Shown: in pieces, positions 38,586 to 50,723 of the stretch | How the letters are laid out: every line of letters begins with the position of its first letter | Numbering within the stretch: the stretch's first letter is position 1 | Assembly (NCBI GenBank): GCA_004335835.1 | Contig: RWJK01001842.1 | Coordinates: 62,001-126,000 of the forward strand | Reading direction: 5' to 3' | Length of the DNA stretch: 64,000 nucleotides | From: Scenedesmus sp. ARA3 | Lineage: Eukaryota; Chlorophyta; Chlorophyceae; Sphaeropleales; Scenedesmaceae | Made by a program: the position numbers and the translations under genes | Notes under the pieces: generated by a model | Seen by the model: only the letters and a program-made list of their open reading frames with translations | Databases searched by the model: none | What the model was told of the DNA's origin: nothing

Positions 38586-41500
38586 ATGAACGTTGATAGC
38601 GCATTCTTAGCTAATTTTGTGTTCTTCATTACGGTTTTGGTCAGCGTGCCAGCCATTGTTCACAGTGCGAACAAGTACCTGCTGTATACGGCCGCTGCGC
38701 CTGGCTTGCTGTAGACCAGAAGCAGATCTGATCCCTGACGATAGAACACACAACATTGTTGTGTGCTGTGATGGCACGTGGTGCGGGCAAGAGACCGGTG
38801 AGTCCTGTCACCAAGTTTTGTCGGTCCGAAACACTGAAAAGCGGCCAAAGCTGGTTAACGTCTTGACTTTTGTTTTGCGCTCTTCAGGGACCCGCAGCAA
38901 CATACAAATCCTGGCAGATGCTTTCGCAAGCCAGGGGCTGGCCAGCAACGTGAGCACCAAGGACGCCAAGCCCGTTGAGTACAACCCAAAAACAAAGACA
39001 GATGTACGCTACTTCAATGGGGTGGGGCTCAGTGGCTGGGAGGACCTGCAGAAGCAGCGGAAGGACCTGCCCCCGCTGGTGTCGGGCCTGGTTGGGGGGG
39101 TTGTCGACACGCTGCTGTACATCAAGAACTGTGTACTGGCAGGCGACCTGCCGGACCGCTGTAAGGAGGCGTACAGGTGCGGCCTTACGGACATGCAGCT
39201 CAGCCAGCATAGCCAGCCTGGCCTGCAGGTGCACCTGCAGCACGTGCTGCACTGCAGCTATGATGGGCATGATGGCCATGGCCATGGGCCATGGGCTGTC
39301 AGCCGTTGCGACCGGGCCTGCAAACGTCCTGCCAGTAACACCTCGTGACCCATATGCAGCTCTGCTTTGCAGCAGAGCCCGTCTGAACATTACATAAGTA
39401 CACATAACCAAATGAACGGTACCGTTCGCCACCGGTGGCGCTCCCTGGAACACTGAAACAGTCACACTGCAGTGTGCGTGTGTCGCATGCATGCTGCGCT
39501 ATGTTCCTGCATATGCCAGGTAGTGCACAGGCAGCGCAGTGGCCAGTCACTGAAGCTGCATTTGCCTGAGTGCAGTCTAATTCAAGCCTTGCGGCAAGCA
39601 CGAAACTGTCTGCCTGCTGCCATTGCAGCTTCATTGCCGAGAAGTACAACGGCGAGAAGAACAGCAGGGTCTGGCTGTTTGGCCTCAGCAGAGGCGCCTA
39701 CACTGTGCGTGCAGTGGCTGGCATGATCAACAACTGCGGCATCCTGCAGTGGGATAAGTCAGCAGATGTAAAGGATAAGGACGTACAGAAGGCACGGGCT
39801 GCTGCAGTGGACGAGGTGTACGAGTTCTACCGCAGGCAAGTTGCCTTGTTTGAGCCATGCTGTGGACCTAGGCCTTGGAGGGAACCTGCTGCATTACACT
39901 GGTGCTGGACTGTGCATGGAGGGATTGCACGTGCATGCCATCATCGACATGTCCAGCTGGTGTATTGGACTATCAGCCAGCACATGAAGGATACGCGCTG
40001 CCATGCTTGCTTGCGGAATTGGCTGCCTTGCATGCAGGGATAAGGACAAGCCGAATTCTCCAAGCAGCGATACTTTCAGGTGCGAAATCAAAAGAGGGCA
40101 TAGCACGTGTTGGCAGCATTGTAATGTGAGTGCTGTCGAAGAAGTGCTCACATGCACCATGCATCATATAAGTGGGACCTCTTGTCTGGAGCGAAGAAAA
40201 GGCGCATACAGACATTGCATGCAGGGCAAGCCACACACCTGCATGCCAGCTTGTCACGTATTTGCTGCATCAGCACCGCCATCCCATGCGGCAACAGCAG
40301 GATGTGTAGGTGCCACAGCAGTGGCAGCTGTTGTTGCAGCAGCAGTCGCCAGCGGCTGAACAGCAGCAGCACCCAACATCGCTTACCAACTTGCAATCAC
40401 TGCTGTCAACTGCTGGCGCGTGTGCACATGCAATCAGACTTGTCAGACCCCGTGTACCCTCCTCACTACAGCCATCACATCAACAATCTCCTCTGCCGCT
40501 CCCCCTCACATTCCATCCACGCTGTTAATTTCAAACAGGGACAAGCACTCCTGGAAACGCGGCCGCCTGCCGCCAGTGGTCTTCATGGGCCTGCTGGACA
40601 CTGTGGGCGCGGAGGGCATCCCATCCATCAAGCGAAACGCTGCGCCTGAAGACGTCATAAACTACGACTACTTCCATGACGTCAAGGTGTCCTCAGAGGT
40701 GCAGCGCGTGTTCCATGCAGTGGCCACACATGACCGGCTGGGGCCCTTTGAGCCCTGCCCTGTGCGGCGCGACGACAAGCTGGCGGCTGCAGCAGCAGGG
40801 GGGGCCGGCGGCTACACAGGGAACTACCCTGGTGTCGTTTTCACCACGCAGGAGGTGTGGTACCCAGGTGCGGATTACTTGTAATGCAAAAACTGCAGCA
40901 GCCAGTGTGCTGCTGTTACTGTTGCTCCACGACGGATGCATCATTTCGAGATGCTGCGGCAGCGGCAAGCGCTGCTGCAGCTGTACCTGCTGCACAGGAC
41001 TGTGCATGTTGTGCTCTGGCAATGGGTTGTTGCTTCAGCGTATGTTGAGAAGCATGATGCATAAATGCACATGCATGTGTCGTGCATGGCATCAGTGTTG
41101 ATCCACAACAGAGACGTTATCACCAGCTTCTGTCACAGGAGTGGCAAGGCTGCATGCATGACACTTGCAGCACCAGGGTCTAGCTTGTTGCCAAGGTACA
41201 CCATGCCATGGCTACTGTGCACTGGCGTGCTGCAGGTGCTCACTACGACATCGGCCGCCAGGATTTTGTGCTGGGAAACAACTCCTTCTACAACAGGCTC
41301 AACAAGTGAGCGGCATATGCAAAGCCTGCAGGTGTTTAGGCTTCGCCTGTGCATGTGTTTGGTTTTTAAGCAGCGCAAATTGGTGAGGATGCCAAAAGAG
41401 CACAGGTTGCATTCATCTAGCTGTGTGAGGAGTTGGTCAAGGAGGATCTTGTGAAAGTACAGCATGCATCACAAGAGACAGTGACCAACAGCTCAAACAA

Positions 41501-41687
41501 TGAAGGCATGATATGCCGCACGGCAACCATAAACCACTACCTGTCAGGTTGGTCGTTTACGCAAATGCGGTCTGGTCCTGCAGGGAGCTCAACCTGCTGA
41601 GCAGCAACGTCAACTGCAGCCAAGAGCTCGCAGACTACCCTCTGCTGGGGCGGGCTCTGAAGGCCCATGAGCCGCGTTCCGCTGCTG

Positions 41688-41746
<59 letters not shown>

Positions 41747-42605
41747 TGTGGCGCTGGTGTCACCAGCGACCTGTGCATTGTCAATCTGGCCAAAAGCATC
41801 CAGTACAACATCCTGCACGCACCAAGCGAGGATACTGCCTGGCAGAAGCTGGTGGAAGGCCGTTTTGCAGATGATCGCAGCCTGCTGCTGCGCAGTGTGG
41901 ACTTGGGCTTGGGACTGCTGCGGCGCGTTGGCGTGTTTTGGGTGCTGCGGAAGGGCAGCGCGCCTCTGCCTGCAGGGTTCAAGGTGTGCCAGCCACCAGC
42001 CACAATCGATGCGGAGAGTGTCAGGCTGGAACCGGTTTTGGATGAGCTGGCAAAGGCGTTCAAGATGTCACCAGAGGTGCTGCTGAGGGACAGGTGAGGT
42101 GGCCTGGATGCTGCAAGCATTGCGCTGACACTGTCATTGCTGGCATAGGTGCTGCCAAGCAGCCTCTCATCTGGTAGTGCGCTTTGCCATGCAGAGATTT
42201 ACACAAGTGTGCTATCTCCAAAGTGTGGAATGTGGCACGCAGGCTGGCAACACTAACATATGCCTGTTCCTCTGCTGCGCTCACAGGGAGATCCCCCGGC
42301 CTCCAGAGGACGGGTTTGGCCCTGTTGGGGAGGCCGTGTTCTTCAAGGTGCCCTACGATGCTGGCGGTGACAGCAGCTACAGGGCGGGTGACCGTGGCAG
42401 GGGCCCTGGCTGGTTTAAGTCAGAGGCCTATGACAACTACCAGCGCGACCTCAAGAAAGAACTGCTGCAGCAGGCAGCAGCCAGCAGCAGCAAGGCTGCA
42501 GCTGCTATGCAAGCAGCACCGGCTGCGCCTGATGCAGTCCGGGCGCTGCAGGCAGTTTCAGGTGATCAGGCAATCAAGGCTGTGGCCAAGAAGAAGGGGA
42601 AATAG
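38586..42605 (+). CDS. DUF2235 alpha/beta hydrolase-fold protein (Tle1-like), 5' end unresolved
   Basis: Firm exons: (about 38716)-38797, 38888-39176, 39629-39835, 40038-40079, 40539-40867, 41236-41305, 41584-42093, 42287-42605; phases close, about 615 aa. DUF2235 hallmarks: HNIVVCCDGTW, GTRSNIQILADAF, nucleophile elbow VWLFGLSRGAYTVRAVAGMI (GxSxG) and PPVVFMGLLDTVGAEGIPS. A 42-bp exon (RDKDKPNSPSSDTF) links FYRR to DKHSWKR. Intron 39836 probably uses a GC donor (CAG|GCAAGT). A poly-Ser run (about 18 AGC) interrupts the distal part, and the C-terminus is basic. ATG 38586 opens a hydrophobic leader (FLANFVFFITVLVSVPAIV) but reaches TAG at 38712 one frame off the next segment, so a tiny intron or a 1-bp assembly error is needed there. 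Relatives include bacterial T6SS phospholipase effectors. Substrate unknown. Confidence 0.82.
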
Positions 42606-44910
42606 ACCTTGCGGCGGCTGCAGTACAGCAAGGCACAGCAGATTGGTGCTGCTGTGAACAATGTCCACTAGCTGGTACACTGCACTGCGTTAATGATGCA
42701 GTGAGGATGCAATCCACATGCATGCAGCTGTGTGCCTTGTCCCTTTAGCTGGGCATATTCTACATGCCATGTCTATGGCGCATTTTCTGAAAAGAATTGA
42801 AGGAAGCACACGCTGCAGAAGCACACGTCTGTGACTATGAACACATCAGTGTGCCAGTTCACTGCAATCCTTGTAGGCACGCCAGCAACTTCCCATACGC
42901 TGGCTAGCATGCCCGCATAGCGCGCGCTGTGCCATGTGCCATGCACCGTTGCATGCGCCGCCGCAGTGTGTTCAGATTGTTGTCACATAGTTTGCCGGGG
43001 CAGCTTGCATACCCACCGCGCGAGTATCTGGCCGCCTTGTTTGTTTAATATGTGAGGATGTATTTACACAATGTTCGCCAGGACGCTGCTGACGTGCTGC
43101 GCTCAGTTCATGCACCAGGCCAAGGGCAGCGCCATAGCCAGCTCAACAGCAATTCGTCGTTTTTCAGCATCATGTTACTGTTGGGGTCCATTATGTAACG
43201 CCCATTCTTGACATCATAATGTGACAAAGTCAGCCGTATGCACCTAAATCTGCTTGACATACTGAAAAAATCTGCTTGGCACATGCTGCTGTCGTTGAAG
43301 CAGCCTAAAATATCAGCATTGTGATCATCTGGCACAGCCAAGCAGTCGACGCCGTGTGGTCGACACAGTGTGACACTGAACAACAGAACATGCAGCTGGC
43401 GGCACAGCTGCCAGTGGCACCCAGCATACAGCACCGCATAATGCGCAAACTATGCATGTAGCCTTAGCCAGTGTCTACGCGCTACCAGCAGCAAACCTCA
43501 CCACCATCTGGCTGTGCTCGGGACCAGTTGCCAACTGTCCTTTTGTTGCACAAGCACGTAACAAAACGCAGGATGACTGCAATTGCCCTTCACACAGCTG
43601 TACATCTGACGGCAGCAGCTGTGGTAGCAAAGGCTGCCACCACATGCATGCCGCTCAGCCTGCACCTTGAACGTTCAGATGAAATGTGGACATGGCAGCC
43701 GTCTATGCCCAAACACAATAACATACAAGCAAACCAGGGGCCACGAGACAACTTCGGAGTTATCTGCAAGATCCTTCAACCTGTCCCTATATCCTGCAGC
43801 CAACCAAACACCTTACAGCACGCATATCCAGTGAAATAACCAAGACCAATGCAGGGAAGTACCAAAACATGCATGCGTGGCTGTGCAACAATGACTGCAC
43901 AGCCACGCATGACACAGTGGTATGTGGAAACAGAGGGTAACCACAGCAATGAGAGGAAGACTGTGAGTGAACCACTGAAAGGTCACAAAGCACACAGGCT
44001 GGGACCTGCTGTCATTTCTGTTCAAAACAGCAAATGTGCTGTCTACGAGTTGCAGTGGTGGAACAGTAACTGTGAAATGGCACAGCACTACATGCAGGCA
44101 GATGTGTACAAGTGCATTTGTGACGCGCTCGCCGCAATGCGCCACACAAACATCACGTCATCCATGTCTTGCATACGTTTCATTTGGTGGCATCATCAGC
44201 CTACACAAAAGATGAAGTGGCAGATCACAGCAGGTCAACACCACACCCGCACCAGGCAGAAACAGGGACAAAGCATGCAAGGCCTTACATGTAATAAGGC
44301 AAAGAGACGGCCTTGCAGGCACACCAACAACAAAAAACATGCGGGAAACACTGCAGTAGTATAGCGTAACACTGATGCAGCGCATTGCTGCGCCGTACAC
44401 TGCCGACAACAGCACTTTGTTGCCAGTAGGTTCACAGCAGACATAACAGAAGCAACAACATGCAAACTACCTGGTGCAGCTGACGCAGCAGAAGCAGCAC
44501 CACCTGCCTGCCACATTACGCACGCTGCCCAAACAACACGGCACCGCAACAAGTGCAGCAGCCACTCACGCCCAAACTGGATGCAAGCGTCAGCAACCTG
44601 CGCCCACCTGCAGGAAACGCCTGTAACGACAAAACACCACACAACAGCCACCACAGCAGCTTGAATGCACGTGCAGTGGAGGCAGATTGCAATCAGCGCT
44701 GCTGTTGCGCAGTCCGCACTAAGCGACAGACACACACAGCAACACATGGTGTGCAGAATGCCAGTATTGTAGGTAAACCCAATAAAAGTACTGTAAGTAA
44801 TCACAAGGTCCAGTAGCAGAGCAGCAAGATATTGAAAGGCCAAAGTCCACAAAAGCTGAACACGTCAGCTGTGGGCACTGCGCTATACATAGGAGGCCTG
44901 CTACACCTGC
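42606..44910. other. Convergent spacer after DUF2235 gene
   Basis: 2.3 kb between the stops of two converging genes. Open frames here (for example 44235-44852 minus) are Cys/Leu-rich and show no family or splice logic. No long triplet tract. Probably 3' UTRs and spacer. Confidence 0.4.
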
Positions 44911-46437
44911 TCAACACACCGTGTTGCTGCTGCTACTGCTGACACTCATCATGCTGCAGATGCTGCTGCTGCTGGCGCTGCCTGCCACGTCACGTGGTGG
45001 CAGCAGCAGCAGCGGCTTGAACATCTCCCTGCAAGCATCAGGCTGCCCGTAGCCGTGCCGTTCGTAGAAGCTGCGTGCACTCTCAACGCTGAGCAGCTTG
45101 ACACCGCGGATGCGCTTAGCAGCCGGTGGTGCTGCTGCCGCCACTGCTACCGGTGCGGCAGCGCTGACGATTGCATCCTGCATAGGGGCACCGATGGCGC
45201 CTGCCCCAGCTGCATCTGCTGGCGACATGCTGGCTGTGGGTATGACAGGCACTAGCAGCGGCTGCTGTTGAGTGCAGAATGCAGGTCTGCCAGGAGCTGA
45301 CACTGCTGATGTTGCACATGACAGCTCTGCCGGTGCAGCCAGCTGCATGCTGGCGCTGCTGGCACTGCCCGCACTGCCGTCATCGGAGCTGCCGCAGGCA
45401 GTGCAGCAGCTGCTCAGCGGATCAGCTGGCACTGCCACGCCTTCAGCCAGCAGCGGCAGCACCACTGGCATTGCTAGCGCTGCAGGCGCGACTGCGCTGC
45501 CAGCCGCTGCTGCGGCAGCTGTCTGTTCTGCACTGCCAACAGCATAGCCTGGCTGTGCTGAACTCGCCACATCAACCACAGACGGGTTGCAGCCAGCAAA
45601 TGCAGCAGACAGGTAGTCTGCGCCAGCTGCTGTGAACTGCTCGATGTGTGACAGCAGGATGCTGCCGTAGCCCCTTCCAGGGCTGTTGCAGCACAACAGC
45701 TCCACATACATGTGCGGCATCTCTGCACCATCCGTGCTGCACCAGCGTGGGTAGAAGAGGCCTGCTGACACCACCGTTGGTGCGCCTGTGTCTGCAGCTG
45801 CTGCTGTGATAGTCCCAAGGAAGACAAACTTGGCTTGGTGCAGCACAGTGGTATCTCCTGCAGCCCTGGCAGTTGTTACTTTCTTGTGCTGCTCTTTGAC
45901 CATCGTGACGAGCTGCGCAGCAGCCAGCAGGACAATATATAATGTTGCATGAGCACATCAAACCTTAAAGCGCAGAGACCTGCTTCACAGAAAGCACGAC
46001 ATGCTAAAAAGGTTGCAGGCTTGATGTAGGTGCAATGCAAGAGGCTGCGCTAGTGCAAGCATACAGCTGCTGGTGCAAGCCAGCATGTACTGCTTGTGTA
46101 GCGCTCAGCAACGGCGCATCTTCCCTGTGACACTCCAAGCTGCACAGCCAACACAAGGCACACTAATACATGCCCTTACCTGCATGCACACGAATCTGTT
46201 CCTGCTTGCCACCAGGCTGCTCAGCCGGGACATGTCTTCAGATCCCCACTCAGTGGAAGGCTTGATGGCCAGCTGCAGCTCCTGACCACCAAGCTGCATA
46301 CTTGAATACGCCATAGACTCCAACATCTCCGCACATTCATCCACCTCGTTAAAACCCCTCGCGGGGATGCTCCACACAGCAGTCTCGGTCACCAGGCTGT
46401 CAGCTGCTGCAGCTGCCTTCGGATCGCACGTAGCCAT
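44911..46437 (-). CDS. GNAT-type N-acetyltransferase with ~150-residue low-complexity insertion
   Basis: Minus exons 46437-46180 and 45912-44911, joined in phase 0, 419 aa. Start chosen at ATG 46437 (MATCDPK); ATG 46473 is an in-frame alternative. GNAT core signs: MYVELLCCNSPGRGYGSILL (beta4 and the acetyl-CoA pyrophosphate loop RGYGS), SHIEQFTAAGADYLSAAFAG, and at the far end VKLLSVESARSFYERHGYGQ, the usual C-terminal part of GNAT motif B. Between these lie about 150 residues rich in Ala, Ser and Pro, separating two pieces that normally adjoin. Family reaction: acetyl transfer from acetyl-CoA to an amine; the substrate is not predictable. The tail is Ser-rich. The gene converges on the DUF2235 gene. 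Confidence 0.75.
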
Positions 46438-49400
46438 AGTTTCTGGGCCTGCAGCCTTTCTAAAGCTGTTCACTGAAGTGATTACTACTACTAAATATGA
46501 TGCCGTGCAGCACTACGCAGCTGCTAGCGGGAACGCAGGTGTTCATGCTAGCTACTAGCGCAGGAATGCAGTGCAAAAACATGCCAAACGTCCAAATAAT
46601 AAATGTGTTCAGTGTGTTGAGTATACACGAGTCAGCTGCTGCCCTGCCTTCACGGGACAGGGTGAGAACTGACTGTGTAGTCAGTATCAAGACCGAAGCT
46701 GCTTTAATCACTCTTACTGCAGGTAATGAGTTGCTAGGAACCGTCTCAGGCCTGGTATAGCTACAAGGTACCCAGTGTCTGCCAGAACCCGCCATGGCAG
46801 ATGTCATAATCATGCAGACCATACAACCTCCTTGCGCCGTCGATGTGGCGATGTTTTCATTTTTTTTTGTCAGATTTACTCATTTCATGCACAAGTCGCT
46901 GATGGTTCGCTCGTGCTAGTCATTTGGCAGACAGCAGCACTCAACTTTCCGAAACATGGTTGATTATCAATTGTGAAGTCAAAGCAGCTGTCAAGCCTGT
47001 GATAGTGTTTACGTTTTGATGTTCTACACGTTCTGCATGGGCAGGCGCGTACCCAACCATTGGCACCCAAAGAACGCTGCCAGTAATGTCACACTGTGAC
47101 TAGTCACTGCAGTACTGCAGTGCAGTGTTGCAACACCCTAGGCCTAGCCTGATCCACAGACCAACACGGCATGCAAGTGCAGCTGCACGTCACCTTCAGC
47201 CTGGATAGAACCAACAGCACGCATTCACTGTAGCTTCTGCAACTGAAGATGCGTCTGGAACGCCGTAGTGCTGTCTCTCTGCCGGCCACTCGCTGGCAGT
47301 GTGGAGTCCAAGCACAATGTCAAGGCTGTGCATGCACCAGATTGCAAGACCGTTCAGCGCTGCGCCTGAACAACAGCCAGATACCGCACAGATCCAGCAA
47401 ACATGTTGAGTATGCAAGCCAGCATGTCTTGAATCACAGCCTCAACACGTACAAAGCGCCTGGCATGATGACGGCCGCTACACAATTGCTGATGCCGTCT
47501 TCCTGCTGGCAGAAAACACACTACACTACTGCCACAAAGCAGCACAGCTCTTCTGGAATCTCTGCGACCACACGCTGCAATCATGCATCCATGTGCCGAA
47601 TGCTTGTGCCGCTGAAACTGCAGCACCATACCTCGGCAACTGTGTACAGCTGATTCTGCTGCTAACCAGCACCTGGTTACTTGCACCACTCTCCAGCCAC
47701 CACCAATGCAAAGACACCACTGTCCACTGCTTAGCATGGCAATAGCCATGCACGTGCACATGCCAGTGACTGCTTACACAGCAGCTTTGACATGTTGTCA
47801 GCTCTGTCATGTCAGCAGGGGCGGGGACGCCGAAGCCAGCAACCGCAGCAGCAGCGGCAAGCTGCTGCACCCAACTTGCCTGTCGATGTATTATGAGATC
47901 TTGCAGGCTGCAGAAATGAGCCCCAACCCTGACCTGATTGTGTATGAATGCAACACACTGATCACCAACACTGCAGCGGCTGTGAAGGCAGACGATGGCC
48001 GCAACAGTTGCAAGTGAACTGGCAGCTGGTGGTATGGTTATGGACACCAGCATCGGCCATTTGCACTTTTCACTCAACTGCAGGCACCTGACAGTTGTCA
48101 CAGCAGTTCCAGACACTACCACTGCATACAGCGTCAACCACACACAGAGTGTCGGCCAAACCCCACACCCAATGATAACACACACCATGCATAGAGCAGC
48201 AGACAGAAGAGTGCTGCTGCTCTGTTTGATACATGAGCCTGCTGCTGGCTCCACAAACAGGAGAAGCCAGAACTCAAATTATGTGTCATGCTCAGCACAA
48301 ATCATCACAATGCAGTGCATGACGCACTTGTGTACAGGCTGGACAGCGCCGGCCATAACATAGCAACAATCACAGCTCTCCTTATACAAACCCCAGATAA
48401 CTGACCACGCCACGCCTCTGGAATGCTGGCAGCACCCACCCTCTACGCTGCACTGTTGATTGTCACAGCCTCTGTAGCGAGAGAGCTGGAAAGCCTGGCT
48501 AAAAGTACACTGGATTTGCCTAGCGCGCTTGGCAGCACTCAAAACAGCCCTGGCTAAACACAATACCAATCCATGCAAAGTGGTATTAGCCACTTTGTGT
48601 CGTTGCCGCACTAACACGGCCAGGATACACCCTAAGAGGCCAAGCATGCAGGCGTTACGGCACGCAACTAATCTGGCCATGTATGCATCCAATGTGGACA
48701 CGCATGGATCCATTGCGATTGAGTTTGCTTTGCCAGACTGATGCCAGACAGTGCAGCATGCCTCAATATGAGGTACATGCCTTGGGGCCTTTCAGCACAG
48801 GCAAAATCCCCATCCTACTCAGCTGACGACTACACCAACTTTGGTAGTCGCACGATGCTGATGCTGTCAAAGAGTCTGCCACAGATGTGAAATGACGAAT
48901 CCTAGACAAAGCCAGGATCCCAAAGGACGCTGGTCATGCACAGCTGCGCACCTTCAAGCAATGCTGTGGGATGTGCAGAAGCCTGCCACAGATGTGCACC
49001 CAATGGTGCCGTGACAATGCCACCCTGATCATGACAACCCTGCCAGAAACTGGATGACCCTGCTTCGACATGCCAGCCGCTGCTGGTTGACAGCAGCAGC
49101 ATATGAGTCATTGCGCTGTAAGCTAAGCACAGCAGTTGCTGCAGCATGCCATGCTATAATGTACAGCAGGATCTGGGCAGGGCAGGCAGCGTCTAACGTG
49201 CTGCAGGAGCTGCCTGCTTTCAAGGCATGCTGCAGGGACCAGCAAACTACAGACATGCACCATTACAGGTGTGGCTGTACACCATGATCCCGCTGAACCA
49301 TGCAACCCCTCCCACCTCCAGGCAACATACAGAGCAACCGCAAGACCCTTGCAATCCCAAGCCTTGCCAAAGACAGCAGAGGACAGGTACACGGTGGTTG

Positions 49401-50018
49401 TGAACCAGGCAGTGCAGTGAGAGTGTGCTTTGCCTGGTGAGCGCATGCCGTCCATTGGCAGCAGTGACCCACGCCGTTCCACCACTCGCTGCCTGACAAC
49501 ACCCTGCCATGTAGCCATCAGCTGCAGCAATGCCGATGCCAGCAAGGAAACGGGACATAGCTTCTGCAAAACAAAATACAGCTGATCACATCGTCTATCA
49601 ACCTGTTGAAGCCACGCAGCACACAGCTCACTCGACAGTCAACCACTGCCACTGTGCACACACGCCTGTGGCGTGCTATGTGCATCGTGAAAGCACTCTC
49701 AAAACATACAACCCAGGATGCAGAGTGCTTGCCGGAGCCTGCAGCACACAGGGCAGGATTTGCTGCACATGACGCGTAAGCACGCCACATTGTGCAGCAC
49801 AGCACTTTGCAGGAGCCTGCAGCACGACTTGCAGGACTCGCTGCACATGACTTGCAAGCACGTCACGCTGTGCAGCACAGCACCAAGTTGCCACGCTGTA
49901 ATGCACCTGTGCCACTCCAGCTGCAGCACAAATCCCATACTGCATGTACACGTAGCTCATGTTCCTTCACCAAAAACAAAGGGCTGCAGCACGCAGTAGC
50001 TGCGGTGGCCAGCCGTGC
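46438..50018. other. Long stretch without a supportable gene
   Basis: 3.6 kb. The longest open frame (47526-48254 minus, 242 codons) is Cys/Ser/Trp-rich and has no recognisable motif. It includes a T9 run near 46858. A ~73-bp tandem duplication at about 49732-49880 shares GGAGCCTGCAGCAC and GTGCAGCACAGCAC. Confidence 0.4.
49732..49885. repeat. Two-copy ~73 bp tandem duplication
   Basis: GGAGCCTGCAGCAC, GCTGCACATGAC, AAGCACG and GTGCAGCACAGCAC occur in the same order twice, offset by about 73 bp, with point differences. Confidence 0.75.
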
Positions 50019-50723
50019 TCACCGCGCAATGCCCAGCAGCACAAAGGCAGGCGGGGGCAGCTCCTGCCGCCAGCCTGCCAGTGAGGCTTTTGCATCTCCT
50101 GCAGGCCAGTTGCTGGGGTGCTGTAGTGCCATGTGCTCTGCTGTGGCGATGAGCATACCGCTGTCAGTTTCGTGCCTGTCTGGCGGTGCGGCACGCGGCT
50201 CAGCAGGCAGGGCCTGCTGCCGGCTGTTGTTACGCGCCGGGGTGTCACTGGCTGCTGTTGTCTTGAGGGCGTCAGCGCCAGTCATGTCGTTGAAATAGCC
50301 TGTGATGCCGTGCAGAGCCGAGCGCAGCTCCATGCTGCAGAGCCACTGCTGCAACCTGTCTGCGCTGCTGTCGGGTGGTGAACGTTGGTGAGCTGCGGAG
50401 GCCGCTGTGGCAGATTGGTGGTTGTGGCAGCAGCAGTTGCAGCTGCAGCTACAGGTGCTCATGTTGGCGGATGTTTCCACCAGGCTCATAGGTGTCACAG
50501 TCAAGGTAGTGCTGCTATTGGAAGGGCTGGTGAAGCCGTTCGGGCTGCTGCTGGAGATGAGCATGGTAGGTGGCAGCTGCAGCTGGCCAGCTGCTGCTGG
50601 AGCTTGTGCCTGTATGGTGCTTGGCTGAATAGGCTGTGCAGCTGTCGCGCGCATGCACGTGAAAGCTGAATACTGGTTTTGATACTTTGTGGTTGCAGGG
50701 AATGGGCTGTTGCTTTGGGTCAC
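50019..50723 (-). CDS. Possible hypothetical protein or terminal exon (234 codons)
   Basis: An open frame without triplet tracts. The first half is Ser/Thr/Asn-rich. The second half looks more globular (ADRLQQWLCSMELRSALHG, ITGYFNDMTGADAL, MLIATAEHMALQHPSNWP, WRQELPPPAFVLLGIAR). I recognise no family, and no upstream exon with a matching phase was found. It may be the last exon of a minus-strand gene or a chance frame. Confidence 0.3.
   Translation of the reverse strand: MTQSNSPFPATTKYQNQYSAFTCMRATAAQPIQPSTIQAQAPAAAGQLQLPPTMLISSSSPNGFTSPSNSSTTLTVTPMSLVETSANMSTCSCSCNCCCHNHQSATAASAAHQRSPPDSSADRLQQWLCSMELRSALHGITGYFNDMTGADALKTTAASDTPARNNSRQQALPAEPRAAPPDRHETDSGMLIATAEHMALQHPSNWPAGDAKASLAGWRQELPPPAFVLLGIAR

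Noticed and set aside
44235..44852. 205-codon minus-strand open frame with hydrophobic stretches
   Set aside because: The Cys/Leu bias comes from GC-rich triplets; no family resemblance and no partner exons.
47526..48254. 242-codon minus-strand open frame
   Set aside because: Composition is Cys/Trp/Ser-rich with no motif, no splice logic and no neighbouring exon; chance frames of this size are common in this CAG-rich DNA.
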